NCBI GenBank assembly: GCA_021796055.1
Contig: JAJYOS010000027.1
Location: 5,238-17,175, forward strand
Length of the DNA stretch: 11,938 bases
Reading direction: 5' to 3'
Source of the DNA: Bacteroidota bacterium
GTDB taxonomy: Bacteria > Bacteroidota > Kryptoniia > Kryptoniales > JAKASW01
The position numbers and the translations under genes are program-made. Within the stretch, counting starts at the first letter, position 1. Each line of letters opens with the position of its first letter. Positions 1-7,852 of the stretch are shown in pieces. Below the pieces are notes generated by a model that saw nothing but the letters and a program-made list of their open reading frames with translations, had not been told where the DNA came from and searched no databases.

Positions 1-1388
1 ATGGCGTGTTGTACTTCCTTGATGAAATATTCCCGCTCATAAAACAAGTTTTGCCTCAATCGAAGGTATACATAGTAGGAAAGAATCCGCCGAAGGCGAT
101 TACGCGAAGAGCGAACGTAGACACTATCGTGACAGGTTTCGTGGAAGACGTAAGGCCTTATACCTGGAAGGCCTCTGTGTACGTGGTGCCGCTGAGAATG
201 GGTAGCGGGACAAGACTGAAAATACTCGAGGGACTAGCCATGAAAAAACCGATCGTTAGCACAAGCATAGGCTGTGAAGGAATTGAAGTCAGGAATGGGA
301 CAGATCTCGTCGTGGCCGACAGCCCGGCCAAGTTCGCCGCGGAGGTGGTCGATCTGTTCTTGAACAGAGTGAGAGCGATAAGTCTTGGCGAGAATGGTTA
401 CGAACTCGTGAAGTCGCGATACGATTGGAGCGCTGTCGTCTCAAAAATGGATGACGCTTTAACGTCACTGTACAAAAAGAAGTACGGAAACGACAGAGAT
501 ATCGGTTCTATCCAGATGAAAGAATCTCACAGCATCCCTGAACACCACGCGCAGGCGCAATACGAAGAACAGCACACTGTAAAAGTGCTTATGTATCATC
601 GTGTCGTCAACGACGAAACGCACATTGATCAGTATTCATGGAATGTGACCGTCTCTCAGCTCAGGAGACACCTTGAGCTCCTCGGCAAGTGGGGATACAC
701 CTGCATTAACTTCGAGGATTACGCCCTTTTCCAACGGGGGAAGCTCAATCTTCCCAAGAAGCCCGTCATAATGACTTTCGACGACGGATACGACGAGATG
801 CACCGGAACGCTCTACCGATCATGAAAGAATTCGGCGCTCGCGCCACGGCATTCATACTTGGCGACCGCTCGATTAAATCGAACACATGGGATGTGGAAT
901 CGGGATTCGAAGGAGCGACGCTGATGGACGACGATCAGATACTTGAGATGAAAGACGCGGGGTTTGAGATAGGTTCACATTCCATGACACATCCGGATCT
1001 CACCCGACTTTCCGAGCGCCGTGCCAGAAAAGAGATCTTTCAATCGAAGGAAATCCTGGAAGACTTGCTAGATTCTCCGGTCATCTCTTTCGCCTACCCT
1101 TTCGGTTCCGCGAACAGCCTGATGGAAAGACTTGTGAAAGAAGCGGGGTACGATTACGGCTGCGGAGTATACTCGGGTCCTCCGAGATTCGCCCACGACA
1201 AGTACGATATTCGCCGCATTCCCATAACTAGAAAGACGAACGCCGTCGATTTCGCATTGAAGATCCTGACCCCTTACGAGTATTACGAATGGATCAGATG
1301 GGAAACTGGACGCATGATTCGCGGTAGCAAAGTCACCGTCGGCGTTCAGAGTGGAGCATCCGACGACGGAGAGGAAGGGACAATATGA
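1..1388 (+). CDS. Group 1 (GT4) glycosyltransferase C-terminal half fused to NodB-type polysaccharide deacetylase (5' partial)
   Basis: The frame is open to the window edge (whole codons start at base 3), so the N-terminal glycosyltransferase half lies outside. The GTG at position 6 is probably an internal valine, not the start. Counting from that codon, residues 1-155 match the nucleotide-sugar-binding half of GT4 enzymes: VYIVGKNPP at 21-29, then GSGTRLKILEGLAM and KPIVST around 66-86. After a hydrophilic linker (about 160-190), residues 193-415 form a polysaccharide deacetylase: VLMYHRV at the domain start, TFDDGYDE (257-264, catalytic/metal Asp pair), SHSMTHP (324-330, metal histidines) and AYPFG (363-367). 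No signal peptide can sit between the domains, so the deacetylase is probably cytoplasmic and acts on a precursor (inference). The gene overlaps the next one by ATGA. A role in exopolysaccharide assembly is likely; sugar substrates are unknown. Confidence 0.88.
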   Translation, partial: GVLYFLDEIFPLIKQVLPQSKVYIVGKNPPKAITRRANVDTIVTGFVEDVRPYTWKASVYVVPLRMGSGTRLKILEGLAMKKPIVSTSIGCEGIEVRNGTDLVVADSPAKFAAEVVDLFLNRVRAISLGENGYELVKSRYDWSAVVSKMDDALTSLYKKKYGNDRDIGSIQMKESHSIPEHHAQAQYEEQHTVKVLMYHRVVNDETHIDQYSWNVTVSQLRRHLELLGKWGYTCINFEDYALFQRGKLNLPKKPVIMTFDDGYDEMHRNALPIMKEFGARATAFILGDRSIKSNTWDVESGFEGATLMDDDQILEMKDAGFEIGSHSMTHPDLTRLSERRARKEIFQSKEILEDLLDSPVISFAYPFGSANSLMERLVKEAGYDYGCGVYSGPPRFAHDKYDIRRIPITRKTNAVDFALKILTPYEYYEWIRWETGRMIRGSKVTVGVQSGASDDGEEGTI

Positions 1389-2878
1389 TCGAGACGCCAA
1401 CGGCATATTGGGACGTACCCTCCCCCGCTACCGAGATCATCGACAGGAAGCGCCCCGGCAACACTATAACCGTGCAACTTGTGACCGATATGTCGTCGTT
1501 TGCCGCGCTGGAGGGTGAATGGGACACGCTTGTATCAGATAGTTCAACGACAATCTTTCAAACTTTCGCCTGGCAATTTCTTTGGTGGAAACATTTCGGC
1601 TCACGTCCCGAGAATCATCTCTACATAGTGCTATTCAGAAGCAGTGAGAAGCTGATCGGCATTGCACCGTTGTTCATAAAGACTCTCTCACTATTTCACT
1701 TCAGAATTAACAGGAAGCTCCTCCTCCTCGGCTCCGGCCTTGCCTCTCCGCATTCACCGGTACTCTCGCTCGAGAAGCAGGGTCCGCTCGATTATCTCGA
1801 CATAATTTCCGCCCGAGGTTCCGAAGACCTTGTAGCGGATGCTTTTATAGCGCTTCTCCAGAACAGGAATAGGCTCTGGGACGAAGTCGAGTTCCAGAAT
1901 CTTCGCGAGGACGGGACCGTCATGACGCACCTCTTGCTCAAATGCAAAGACCGCGATTTCTCTATCATCATGGAACACGAGGACACCTGTCCATTTGTCG
2001 GTTTGCCTGATAGTCTGGACAAGTTTCTCTACTCGATGAAACGGAGTGTCAGGCGTAATCTGCGCTACGTACAAAGGGGATTCCTCGAAAATCCTGAATA
2101 CAGTGTCGAGGACGCGGCGGCAAATGGAAACGCCGACGGCGCCCTTCAATTGTTGTCCCAACTTCATCAGAAGCGTTGGAATGAAATCGGATATCCCGGT
2201 CTTTTTGCGGATTCCCGCTTCGGAGCCCTTATCAAAGACATTTCGAAATCCCTCAAGCAAAATGGAAGGTTGTGGTTGAAGGTTTTGCGACACGAAGGCA
2301 AGGCGATCGCGGTGAACCTTTGCTTCAAATTCAACGGCACAATGTACACGTACGCCAGCGGTTTCGATCGTGATTCAGCTGCTGCGGGAACTTCGGGAGC
2401 AGGCTCTGCCCTGGTCTTCCAAAACATCATAGACTCAATAGAGTCACGATGCAGCGTAATCGACATGGGACGCGGGACGGAATCTTACAAATTTCAGTTC
2501 ACCTCAAATACGCGCCAGAGCTGGCGGTTGAGATTGAAGCTCAGTGAAGAATCGAGCGCCGCGATCCGGGCCTACGTCTACCGAATTTATACTTTATGGA
2601 ACCGGGCGCTTTCAAGGTTCACCTGCGAGGTAACGATCGCAAGAGTTCTCATTAAAGGTAAAGGCGCCGTCCGCGGCATATCCGGATATATCTCGCACCT
2701 CAGGGTCCGTCTGTTCGCAAAAATGGGAAGCTTCAGTAGATCGAAACCGGAAGGAGAGTCAAGATCTACCGGCGATGATAACAGTGCGGACGACGAACGC
2801 TCTTCCCAAAAGGGATCGCCTCATCCGAAGAAAGGCAATGGAGTCGAGGATGCAGCCGAAACCGCCGGCGATAAATGA
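1385..2878 (+). CDS. FemAB/CelD-like GNAT acyltransferase (Acetyltransf_6 type)
   Basis: This 497-residue soluble protein resembles the GNAT proteins seen in exopolysaccharide and cellulose clusters (CelD, or FemAB-related proteins of PEP-CTERM loci). An N-terminal GNAT-like half carries LEGEWDTLV (42-50) and the FAWQFLWWKHFG stretch (61-72). The recognisable acyltransferase half spans about 215-375: a basic helix MKRSVRRNLRY, then HQKRWNE (261-267), the strand KVLRHEGKAIAVNLCFKF (299-316), YTYASGFD (321-328), and a closing MGRGTESYKFQF (361-372). The last 50 residues are charged, serine-rich and probably disordered. The start ATG overlaps the stop of the previous gene in ATGA and follows a purine-rich AGGAAGG, so the two are translationally coupled. 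It probably transfers an acyl or aminoacyl group to an amino sugar; donor and acceptor cannot be read from the sequence. Confidence 0.82.
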   Translation: MIETPTAYWDVPSPATEIIDRKRPGNTITVQLVTDMSSFAALEGEWDTLVSDSSTTIFQTFAWQFLWWKHFGSRPENHLYIVLFRSSEKLIGIAPLFIKTLSLFHFRINRKLLLLGSGLASPHSPVLSLEKQGPLDYLDIISARGSEDLVADAFIALLQNRNRLWDEVEFQNLREDGTVMTHLLLKCKDRDFSIIMEHEDTCPFVGLPDSLDKFLYSMKRSVRRNLRYVQRGFLENPEYSVEDAAANGNADGALQLLSQLHQKRWNEIGYPGLFADSRFGALIKDISKSLKQNGRLWLKVLRHEGKAIAVNLCFKFNGTMYTYASGFDRDSAAAGTSGAGSALVFQNIIDSIESRCSVIDMGRGTESYKFQFTSNTRQSWRLRLKLSEESSAAIRAYVYRIYTLWNRALSRFTCEVTIARVLIKGKGAVRGISGYISHLRVRLFAKMGSFSRSKPEGESRSTGDDNSADDERSSQKGSPHPKKGNGVEDAAETAGDK

Positions 2879-2909
2879 TAATGTCAGCCATTAACAAAAC
2901 TGGAGGATT

Positions 2910-4103
2910 ATGACCAGCCACGTTAACGCATTCGTGAACACGGAAGCGACCGCCCCGCAAGATATACAATTCCCGGAGACAGTCCACTTCCCGGCCGAAA
3001 CAATTGTGGAATACGTTGATGACCTCGAGATGCTGCAGCAGATCCGAAGTGAGTGGGAGGGCCTGTCGTCATCATTTAACACACCGCTTCTCAGTCATAA
3101 CTGGTTCGCGTCTTGCGCGCACGCGTTCGGTTCCCATGAGCAGCCCGAAATTCTCATCATTCGGAGGCGCGGCGAGATCGAGGCGATTGCCCCGCTAGCC
3201 TTCAAGGGACATTTTCAAAAGAGGCTGGAAGTTATGGGAAGCTTCGTCACGAATGAACCAGGCGGAGTTATCTTTGCAGACCAGCGTTCTCTCGCGCAAC
3301 TATGGGAAGCCGTGTGCGATCTACAAAAGACGGTTTTCCTGAAAGGATTCCGATTCGGTTCTCCGGAAGCTCAAGCATTGGAAAGCCTGCTCCACTCAAG
3401 ACGAATCAAGTTCCTGGCGAGAGAAGAGCAACTCCCCTGGGTCAACACAAGGGGCGAATGGAAGGACTTCGAGAAGAGCATCTCGTCCAGTCGGCGCTCA
3501 AGTTTCCGCAGGCTTCGCAAGCTTGCGGAGTCGAAGGGACAACTCGTTTTCGAAGAAGTGATTCCCACGCCCGAGAGTGTCCAAGGTTATCTTGAAGAGC
3601 TTTTCAAAGTGGAGGCCGCGGGTTGGAAAGGAAGGACGGGAACCGCCATGAGGTCGTTTAAAGAGCTCGGCGAATTCTTCAGGACTTATTCGAGGCTGGA
3701 GGCTGAGGAAGGAAGGCTCAGGCTGTTCTTCCTCAAAGTCGGCGGACAGACTATCGCCGGCCAGCTTACCGTCGTTCGCGCAAACAGGCTCTGGATATTC
3801 AAGATAGGCCATGATGAATCCTGGTCATGGTGCTCACCGGGGATTCTTCTCATGAACGAAGTGATCAAATATTGCTTCGACACGAAACTGGAAGGCTGCG
3901 AGATGCTCGGGAGCGACGAGCCATGGCTTCACATCTGGACCAACGAATGCCATACCGTGGTAACATACAGGATATATCCCAACGTTATTGCCGCGATGTC
4001 GGATCTCCTGACAGATTTTGCTTACGTCGTGTCAAATAAAATAGCCACAAAGTTTGCGAAACAGAGAGGGGCGAGGCCTGCGAATGCTCACAAAAATGCG
4101 TAA
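2910..4103 (+). CDS. Second FemAB/CelD-like GNAT acyltransferase
   Basis: This 397-residue protein has the same architecture as its upstream neighbour but diverged sequence. An N-terminal half has IRSEWEGL (45-52) and NWFASCAHAFGS (64-75), parallel to the EWDTL and FAWQF regions upstream. The Acetyltransf_6 half spans about 188-345: basic SSRRSSFRRLRK (193-204), VEAAGWKGRTGTAM (234-247, typical of this family), RLFFLKVGGQTIAGQLTV (271-288), WIFKIGHDE (295-303), GILLMNEVIKYCF (311-323) and MLGSDEPW (332-339). It lacks the disordered tail of the other copy. The start follows a strong GGAGG with a short 3-nt spacer, 31 bp after the previous stop. The two copies probably came from an old duplication, or act on different donors or positions of the same glycan (inference). 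Confidence 0.82.
   Translation: MTSHVNAFVNTEATAPQDIQFPETVHFPAETIVEYVDDLEMLQQIRSEWEGLSSSFNTPLLSHNWFASCAHAFGSHEQPEILIIRRRGEIEAIAPLAFKGHFQKRLEVMGSFVTNEPGGVIFADQRSLAQLWEAVCDLQKTVFLKGFRFGSPEAQALESLLHSRRIKFLAREEQLPWVNTRGEWKDFEKSISSSRRSSFRRLRKLAESKGQLVFEEVIPTPESVQGYLEELFKVEAAGWKGRTGTAMRSFKELGEFFRTYSRLEAEEGRLRLFFLKVGGQTIAGQLTVVRANRLWIFKIGHDESWSWCSPGILLMNEVIKYCFDTKLEGCEMLGSDEPWLHIWTNECHTVVTYRIYPNVIAAMSDLLTDFAYVVSNKIATKFAKQRGARPANAHKNA
4073..4076 (+). promoter_or_regulatory. Shine-Dalgarno GAGG deciding the start of the proline-dehydrogenase-like gene
   Basis: GAGG lies 7 nt before the ATG at 4084, inside the end of the upstream gene. An in-frame TTG at 4054 would give 10 more residues, but they are arginine/glycine-rich and have no comparable site, so 4084 is preferred. 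Confidence 0.6.
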
Positions 4104-4932
4104 TAGAGTCACGAGCGCCATTGCTTCCCGGCATGTTGCCGGACATAAGCTGAGCGATGCCTTGCTGATATGCCGGTGGGCCGAATCGGAAGGGTTTAGA
4201 ACCGTTATCTCTCCGTGGGCCGGAGCCCTCGATACCCCGCGCGACATGTTCAGCCGTTATGCAGCGGCTATCGAGGCCGTCACGGAGAAAAACGATGCCA
4301 GGTATGTTTCGATGAAGCTTGATTCGATCAACTACGACGGTGGATTATTCGATGATCTAGTACACCTCGCACGGGCAAGCCACGCACAGCTCCACATCGA
4401 TTCACTCGGTCCTGAAACGGCTGATGCTGCCCTCAGCTTCGTAGAAAGAGCCGTCACGTCAGGATACTATATCGGCTATACAATGGCTTCCAGGTGGCGG
4501 AGAAGTCTCACGGATGCGGAAAGAGTCGCAGACCTCGGCGTCCCAGTTCGGATTGTCAAAGGACAATGGCCCGACCCTTCCGGCCGGGCCATAAACTGCA
4601 GGAAGAACTTCACTGAAATCGCCGCTACGCTTTCGAAAAGGTGCCGCCGCATCGGTGTGGCGACACATGATGTGGTCCTCGCCAGAGAAGTCTTGACGCG
4701 TTTCGTGGTTCAAAATGCCAACATCGAGTTGGAACAATTCTTCAGTCTTCCTCTCAACGGCGTGGCGCTCGCCAAAGAATTTGATCGGCCATACCGGCTT
4801 TATATTTCTTACGGCCAACCGGGAATTCCGTACAACATCAGGTTCACGTTGACGCGGCCGAGGATCGCGGCGTGGGTGCTCGCTGATTTTGCCATCCACG
4901 CGAGAAAGCCATGGGCTCAAAATCCTACTTGA
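4084..4932 (+). CDS. Proline-dehydrogenase-like (PRODH/PutA-domain) FAD-type TIM-barrel protein
   Basis: A 282-residue protein about the size of monofunctional bacterial proline dehydrogenases, which oxidise L-proline to pyrroline-5-carboxylate with FAD. Landmarks of the family's later barrel strands occur in order: VRIVKGQW (155-162; compare the VRLVKGAY lysine strand), VATHD (192-196; compare ATHN), LEQFFSLPLNG (216-226), RLYISYGQPG (238-247; compare VYVPYG) and PYNIR (249-253). YVSMKLDSI (74-82) and LHIDSLGPE (103-111) fit earlier strands. The arginine pair that holds the proline carboxylate in PutA appears here as Arg253-Phe254, so one arginine is lost and the substrate may differ. The gene overlaps the second GNAT gene by 20 bp, placing it firmly in the polysaccharide operon, far from any proline-catabolism gene. 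Family assignment is from motifs only; activity on free proline is doubtful. Confidence 0.72.
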   Translation: MLTKMRNRVTSAIASRHVAGHKLSDALLICRWAESEGFRTVISPWAGALDTPRDMFSRYAAAIEAVTEKNDARYVSMKLDSINYDGGLFDDLVHLARASHAQLHIDSLGPETADAALSFVERAVTSGYYIGYTMASRWRRSLTDAERVADLGVPVRIVKGQWPDPSGRAINCRKNFTEIAATLSKRCRRIGVATHDVVLAREVLTRFVVQNANIELEQFFSLPLNGVALAKEFDRPYRLYISYGQPGIPYNIRFTLTRPRIAAWVLADFAIHARKPWAQNPT

Positions 4933-5005
4933 CCAGCTTCCTTCAATTTATGCTAGACAAATCCAAGCACCTTAAATGAATATCAAACTGGAGCGGAGTT
5001 AAAGA

Positions 5006-7168
5006 ATGAAATTAATATTCATGGTCGTCAACCTCCTTTTCCTTGTGCCGGCATTAATCTTCTCGTCATACCTGGCTGTACTTACGATTGCCGCGGCGCT
5101 TAAGGGAAAACAATTCAAAGTGGCATCCGCAAAGTCTCAAAGGAGGTTTGCCATACTCGTCCCTTCGCACGACGAGGAGGCTGTAATTGAAAACACGCTC
5201 GCCAGCCTTGGGGACTTAGATTACCCGCGAGACAGGTACGACGTGATCGTTATCGCTGATAATTGCTCGGACAAGACGGCGGATATCGCCCGGTCGCACG
5301 GCGACGTCGTCTTCGAAAGGTTCGATGACACGAACAAGGGAAAGGGACAAGCGCTGAGGTGGTGCCTAGACAGGTTAAAGAGCGAGGGAGCCGCATACGA
5401 CGCCTTCGTAATCATCGATGCCGACACAGTGGCCTCTTCAAATCTTCTCACGGTCATGAACGACTATCTTGAAGAAGGCGCTATGTGCATCCAGTGCAGT
5501 ACGCTGGTCACCCCGCAGCCAGGCGCCTGGAGCCCGGAAATGACGCGGATCGGTTTCTTGCTTCACAATTATACCAGGCCGCTCGGCAAGAAGGCTCTGG
5601 GACTGAGCATGGGACTGAATGGAAACGGGATGTGTCTGTCGTCAAATCTACTCTCATCAATCCCCTGGTCGGCTTACTCACGCGTCGAAGACCTGGAGCA
5701 CGCGCTGAAACTGGCAATTGAAGGCGTTCGCGTCATTTTTGCTCCTGAAGCCTACGTTCACGCCATTATGCCGACAGATTCCCGGCTCGCTGAGTCTCAG
5801 CGCCGTAGATGGGAACTAGCAAGGTTTTCAATAATTAAGAATTACACCTGGACGTTGCTTTCCGCCGCTATTCGAAAAAGATCTCTCGTAATCTTCGATA
5901 TGTTAATGGACCTCATCACCCCCGCCTTCGTGAACCTCTTTGTGTTGACAGTGGCGGGACTATTAGTTAATGCCGCCGGAACAGTCGTCCTGGGAGCGCC
6001 TTCCGCTCTGCTGTGGATGATGCCCGCCTATTTTGGCGCTCTCCTTCTTGAGACCTTCCACGTCGTCGGCGGGCTTAAGGTAGCGAACGCCGACCGAGGC
6101 GCCTACCGGACCTTAATGAGCACGCCGAAATATGCCTTGTGGAAATTTAAACTCTATATAAGGACAATAATAAAGGGCGACGATAAATTATGGCTAAGGA
6201 CGGAGAGGGAGCGTTCTCTTCCCACGGGGAGCGCCGGGGAATCGACTGACACGTCGCGGAGAACCGACCGGAGCTCACATCGAGATGAGGGGTCTACTCG
6301 CGGTGAGGAAAATATCAGATTTCCATTTCAACCAAGGGTAATGTCGGTACGGATTGACACTTTGAACGCTGAAGAAGTAATGAAAAAGATCGGACAGTTC
6401 CTGAAAGATTCGAAGCTCCATACTATTGCCACAGTTAATCCGGAGTTTGTGATGACCGCGCGGAAAGACAGGGAGTTTCTGCGGATTCTAAATCACGCTG
6501 ATCTAAACATCGCCGATGGCATCGGTGTTCAACTTGCCATGAAGATGATGTATGGAGAAGTGTGCGAGAGGATTACCGGAGTCGATCTGACCTGGCGACT
6601 TACTGGGCTTGCCGCCGAGCAAGGCTATTCTATTTTTCTGCTGGGAGCCGCGGAAGGAGTTGCCCGCGACGCTGCAGCGAAGATGAAAGAGAGATATCCG
6701 GCGCTTAAAATCGCCGGATACTATTCGGGGAGACCCGACGAAGAAGGCCTGGTCGAATGCATCAATCTGACCAATCCCGACATACTCCTCGTCGCGTTCG
6801 GCGCTCCGAAACAGGAGAAGTTTATATTTAAGAACGCGAAAACTCTTAACGCGAAGATTGCGATGGGCGTGGGCGGGACATTTGATTATATAGCCGGAGT
6901 TGTTCCACGGGCGCCCGCCTGGATGAGACGACTCGGGATGGAATGGCTCTATCGACTCGCGAACCAGCCCGAACGAATAGGGAGAATTCTAACCGCAACG
7001 GTGCGCTACCCTATCGCGATGTACTTTTACAAATCCTCAAAATCGTCGGTATCGAGAAAAGTCCTCGGCGAGTCACTCAATGAGTTGAAGTCAACGATCG
7101 AAGCTCCATCGTCCCCCGCTCCCAGGGCGAATCTTGTTCATTCCAATTCGCGGGCAGTCGAGGTATAG
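5006..7168 (+). CDS. Fused membrane GT2 glycosyltransferase and WecG/TagA/CpsF (GT26) glycosyltransferase
   Basis: A 720-residue two-enzyme protein. Residues 1-30 form an N-terminal membrane helix. The GT2 domain (about 47-275) shows FAILVPSHDEE (48-58), IADNCSDKT (83-91), IIDAD (136-140), SRVEDLE (225-231) and the processive-type QRRRW (265-269). Hydrophobic helices at about 305-330 and 332-355 follow. A charged serine/arginine-rich linker (400-440) leads to a complete GT26 domain (445-670): TVNPEF (476-481), ADGIGVQ (503-509, with the likely catalytic Asp), ITGVD (523-527), VAFGAPKQEKFI (596-607), GVGGTFDYIAG (621-631) and GMEWLYRL (644-651). GT26 enzymes add ManNAc-type sugars to undecaprenyl-linked acceptors, so this protein probably performs two successive steps at the inner membrane face (inference). 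The start follows GGAG by 7 nt, 73 bp after the previous gene. Confidence 0.88.
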   Translation: MKLIFMVVNLLFLVPALIFSSYLAVLTIAAALKGKQFKVASAKSQRRFAILVPSHDEEAVIENTLASLGDLDYPRDRYDVIVIADNCSDKTADIARSHGDVVFERFDDTNKGKGQALRWCLDRLKSEGAAYDAFVIIDADTVASSNLLTVMNDYLEEGAMCIQCSTLVTPQPGAWSPEMTRIGFLLHNYTRPLGKKALGLSMGLNGNGMCLSSNLLSSIPWSAYSRVEDLEHALKLAIEGVRVIFAPEAYVHAIMPTDSRLAESQRRRWELARFSIIKNYTWTLLSAAIRKRSLVIFDMLMDLITPAFVNLFVLTVAGLLVNAAGTVVLGAPSALLWMMPAYFGALLLETFHVVGGLKVANADRGAYRTLMSTPKYALWKFKLYIRTIIKGDDKLWLRTERERSLPTGSAGESTDTSRRTDRSSHRDEGSTRGEENIRFPFQPRVMSVRIDTLNAEEVMKKIGQFLKDSKLHTIATVNPEFVMTARKDREFLRILNHADLNIADGIGVQLAMKMMYGEVCERITGVDLTWRLTGLAAEQGYSIFLLGAAEGVARDAAAKMKERYPALKIAGYYSGRPDEEGLVECINLTNPDILLVAFGAPKQEKFIFKNAKTLNAKIAMGVGGTFDYIAGVVPRAPAWMRRLGMEWLYRLANQPERIGRILTATVRYPIAMYFYKSSKSSVSRKVLGESLNELKSTIEAPSSPAPRANLVHSNSRAVEV
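6334..6343 (+). promoter_or_regulatory. Possible internal translation start for a separate WecG/TagA domain
   Basis: AAGGG (6334-6338) sits 2 nt before an in-frame ATG at 6341 (Met446), exactly where the GT26 domain begins after the linker. Initiation here would give a 275-residue stand-alone enzyme, near the family's usual length. The spacer is short and no expression evidence is available, so this is a weak call. Confidence 0.25.
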
Positions 7169-7203
7169 CGGCGGGGTTGTAATATGTCAATCAGTAGGGG
7201 ATC

Positions 7204-7842
7204 ATGGAACTCGCCGAAGACTCATTGACGTTTCACAGGTTGAGCGAAGTCAGCCGTCGCACAAGACTGCGTTTGCGGAAATATTCTCTCATCTCTCACA
7301 TGAGGGGGTTGTGGTTCGCGAGAAAGCTGACGCGTCACGGGATCGTCGTCGTGACGGGAAGATACCCCGCGCCAAGAGTGCTGAATCGCGGAGGCATAAT
7401 CGATGTGAAGAACTGTGAATTCTACGAAGGCGTCAGGCTGGAGGTTTACAAGGGGGGCATTCTTACGATCGGCAACGGGACATACCTAAACAGGAACGCG
7501 GTTGTGATAGCGGTCGGCAGAGTCGAGATAGGAAACGACTGTCGTATCGGCTGGGATGTCGTCGTAATGGATTCCGACCTGCATCCGGTAGACGCGAACG
7601 ATCAGCCCATAGAAAGCTCGCCGGTAATCATCGAGGACAATGTGTGGATCGGATGTCGATCCATAATCCTAAAGGGGGTAAAAATAGGCAGACGTTCAGT
7701 CATCGCGGCCGGTTCGATAGTCACAAAAGACATCCCTCCGAACAGTATAGCCGCCGGGGTACCGGCGCGCGTCATCTCGAACAATCCAGAAAAAGCCGAA
7801 TTCTTCCTCAAGAAAATCAAATCAGTGCCGACCTCCGACTGA
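7204..7842 (+). CDS. Left-handed beta-helix (hexapeptide-repeat) O-acyltransferase, maltose/galactoside acetyltransferase type
   Basis: This 212-residue protein has a basic N-terminal region (about 1-60) and then hexapeptide-repeat coils: GGILTIGNGTYLNRNAVV (84-101), VEIGNDCRIGWDVVV (107-121), VIIEDNVWIGCRSIILKGVKIG (141-162) and the typical closing SVIAAGSIVTKDIPPNSIAAGVPAR (165-189). MDSDLHPV (122-129) holds the histidine (127) expected as catalytic base in these trimeric acetyl-CoA-dependent enzymes. It most likely O- or N-acetylates a sugar of the glycan made by the upstream genes. An in-frame TAG at 7195-7197 rules out an earlier start, and GGGG at 7197-7200 is a close ribosome-binding site. 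It lies 35 bp after the double glycosyltransferase and ends the operon. Confidence 0.88.
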   Translation: MELAEDSLTFHRLSEVSRRTRLRLRKYSLISHMRGLWFARKLTRHGIVVVTGRYPAPRVLNRGGIIDVKNCEFYEGVRLEVYKGGILTIGNGTYLNRNAVVIAVGRVEIGNDCRIGWDVVVMDSDLHPVDANDQPIESSPVIIEDNVWIGCRSIILKGVKIGRRSVIAAGSIVTKDIPPNSIAAGVPARVISNNPEKAEFFLKKIKSVPTSD

Positions 7843-7852
7843 CCCAGCGGTG

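Noticed and set aside
1754..2293. A 179-codon open frame on the minus strand
   Set aside because: It is antisense to the first FemAB-like gene, which has clear family motifs. The antisense translation shows none.
4459..4920. A 153-codon open frame on the minus strand
   Set aside because: It is antisense to the proline-dehydrogenase-like gene and has no recognisable motif or suitable context.
4933..5005. Possible terminator or promoter in the 73-bp gap within the operon
   Set aside because: I found no stem with a T-run and no clear -35/-10 pair. The gap looks like ordinary operon spacing.
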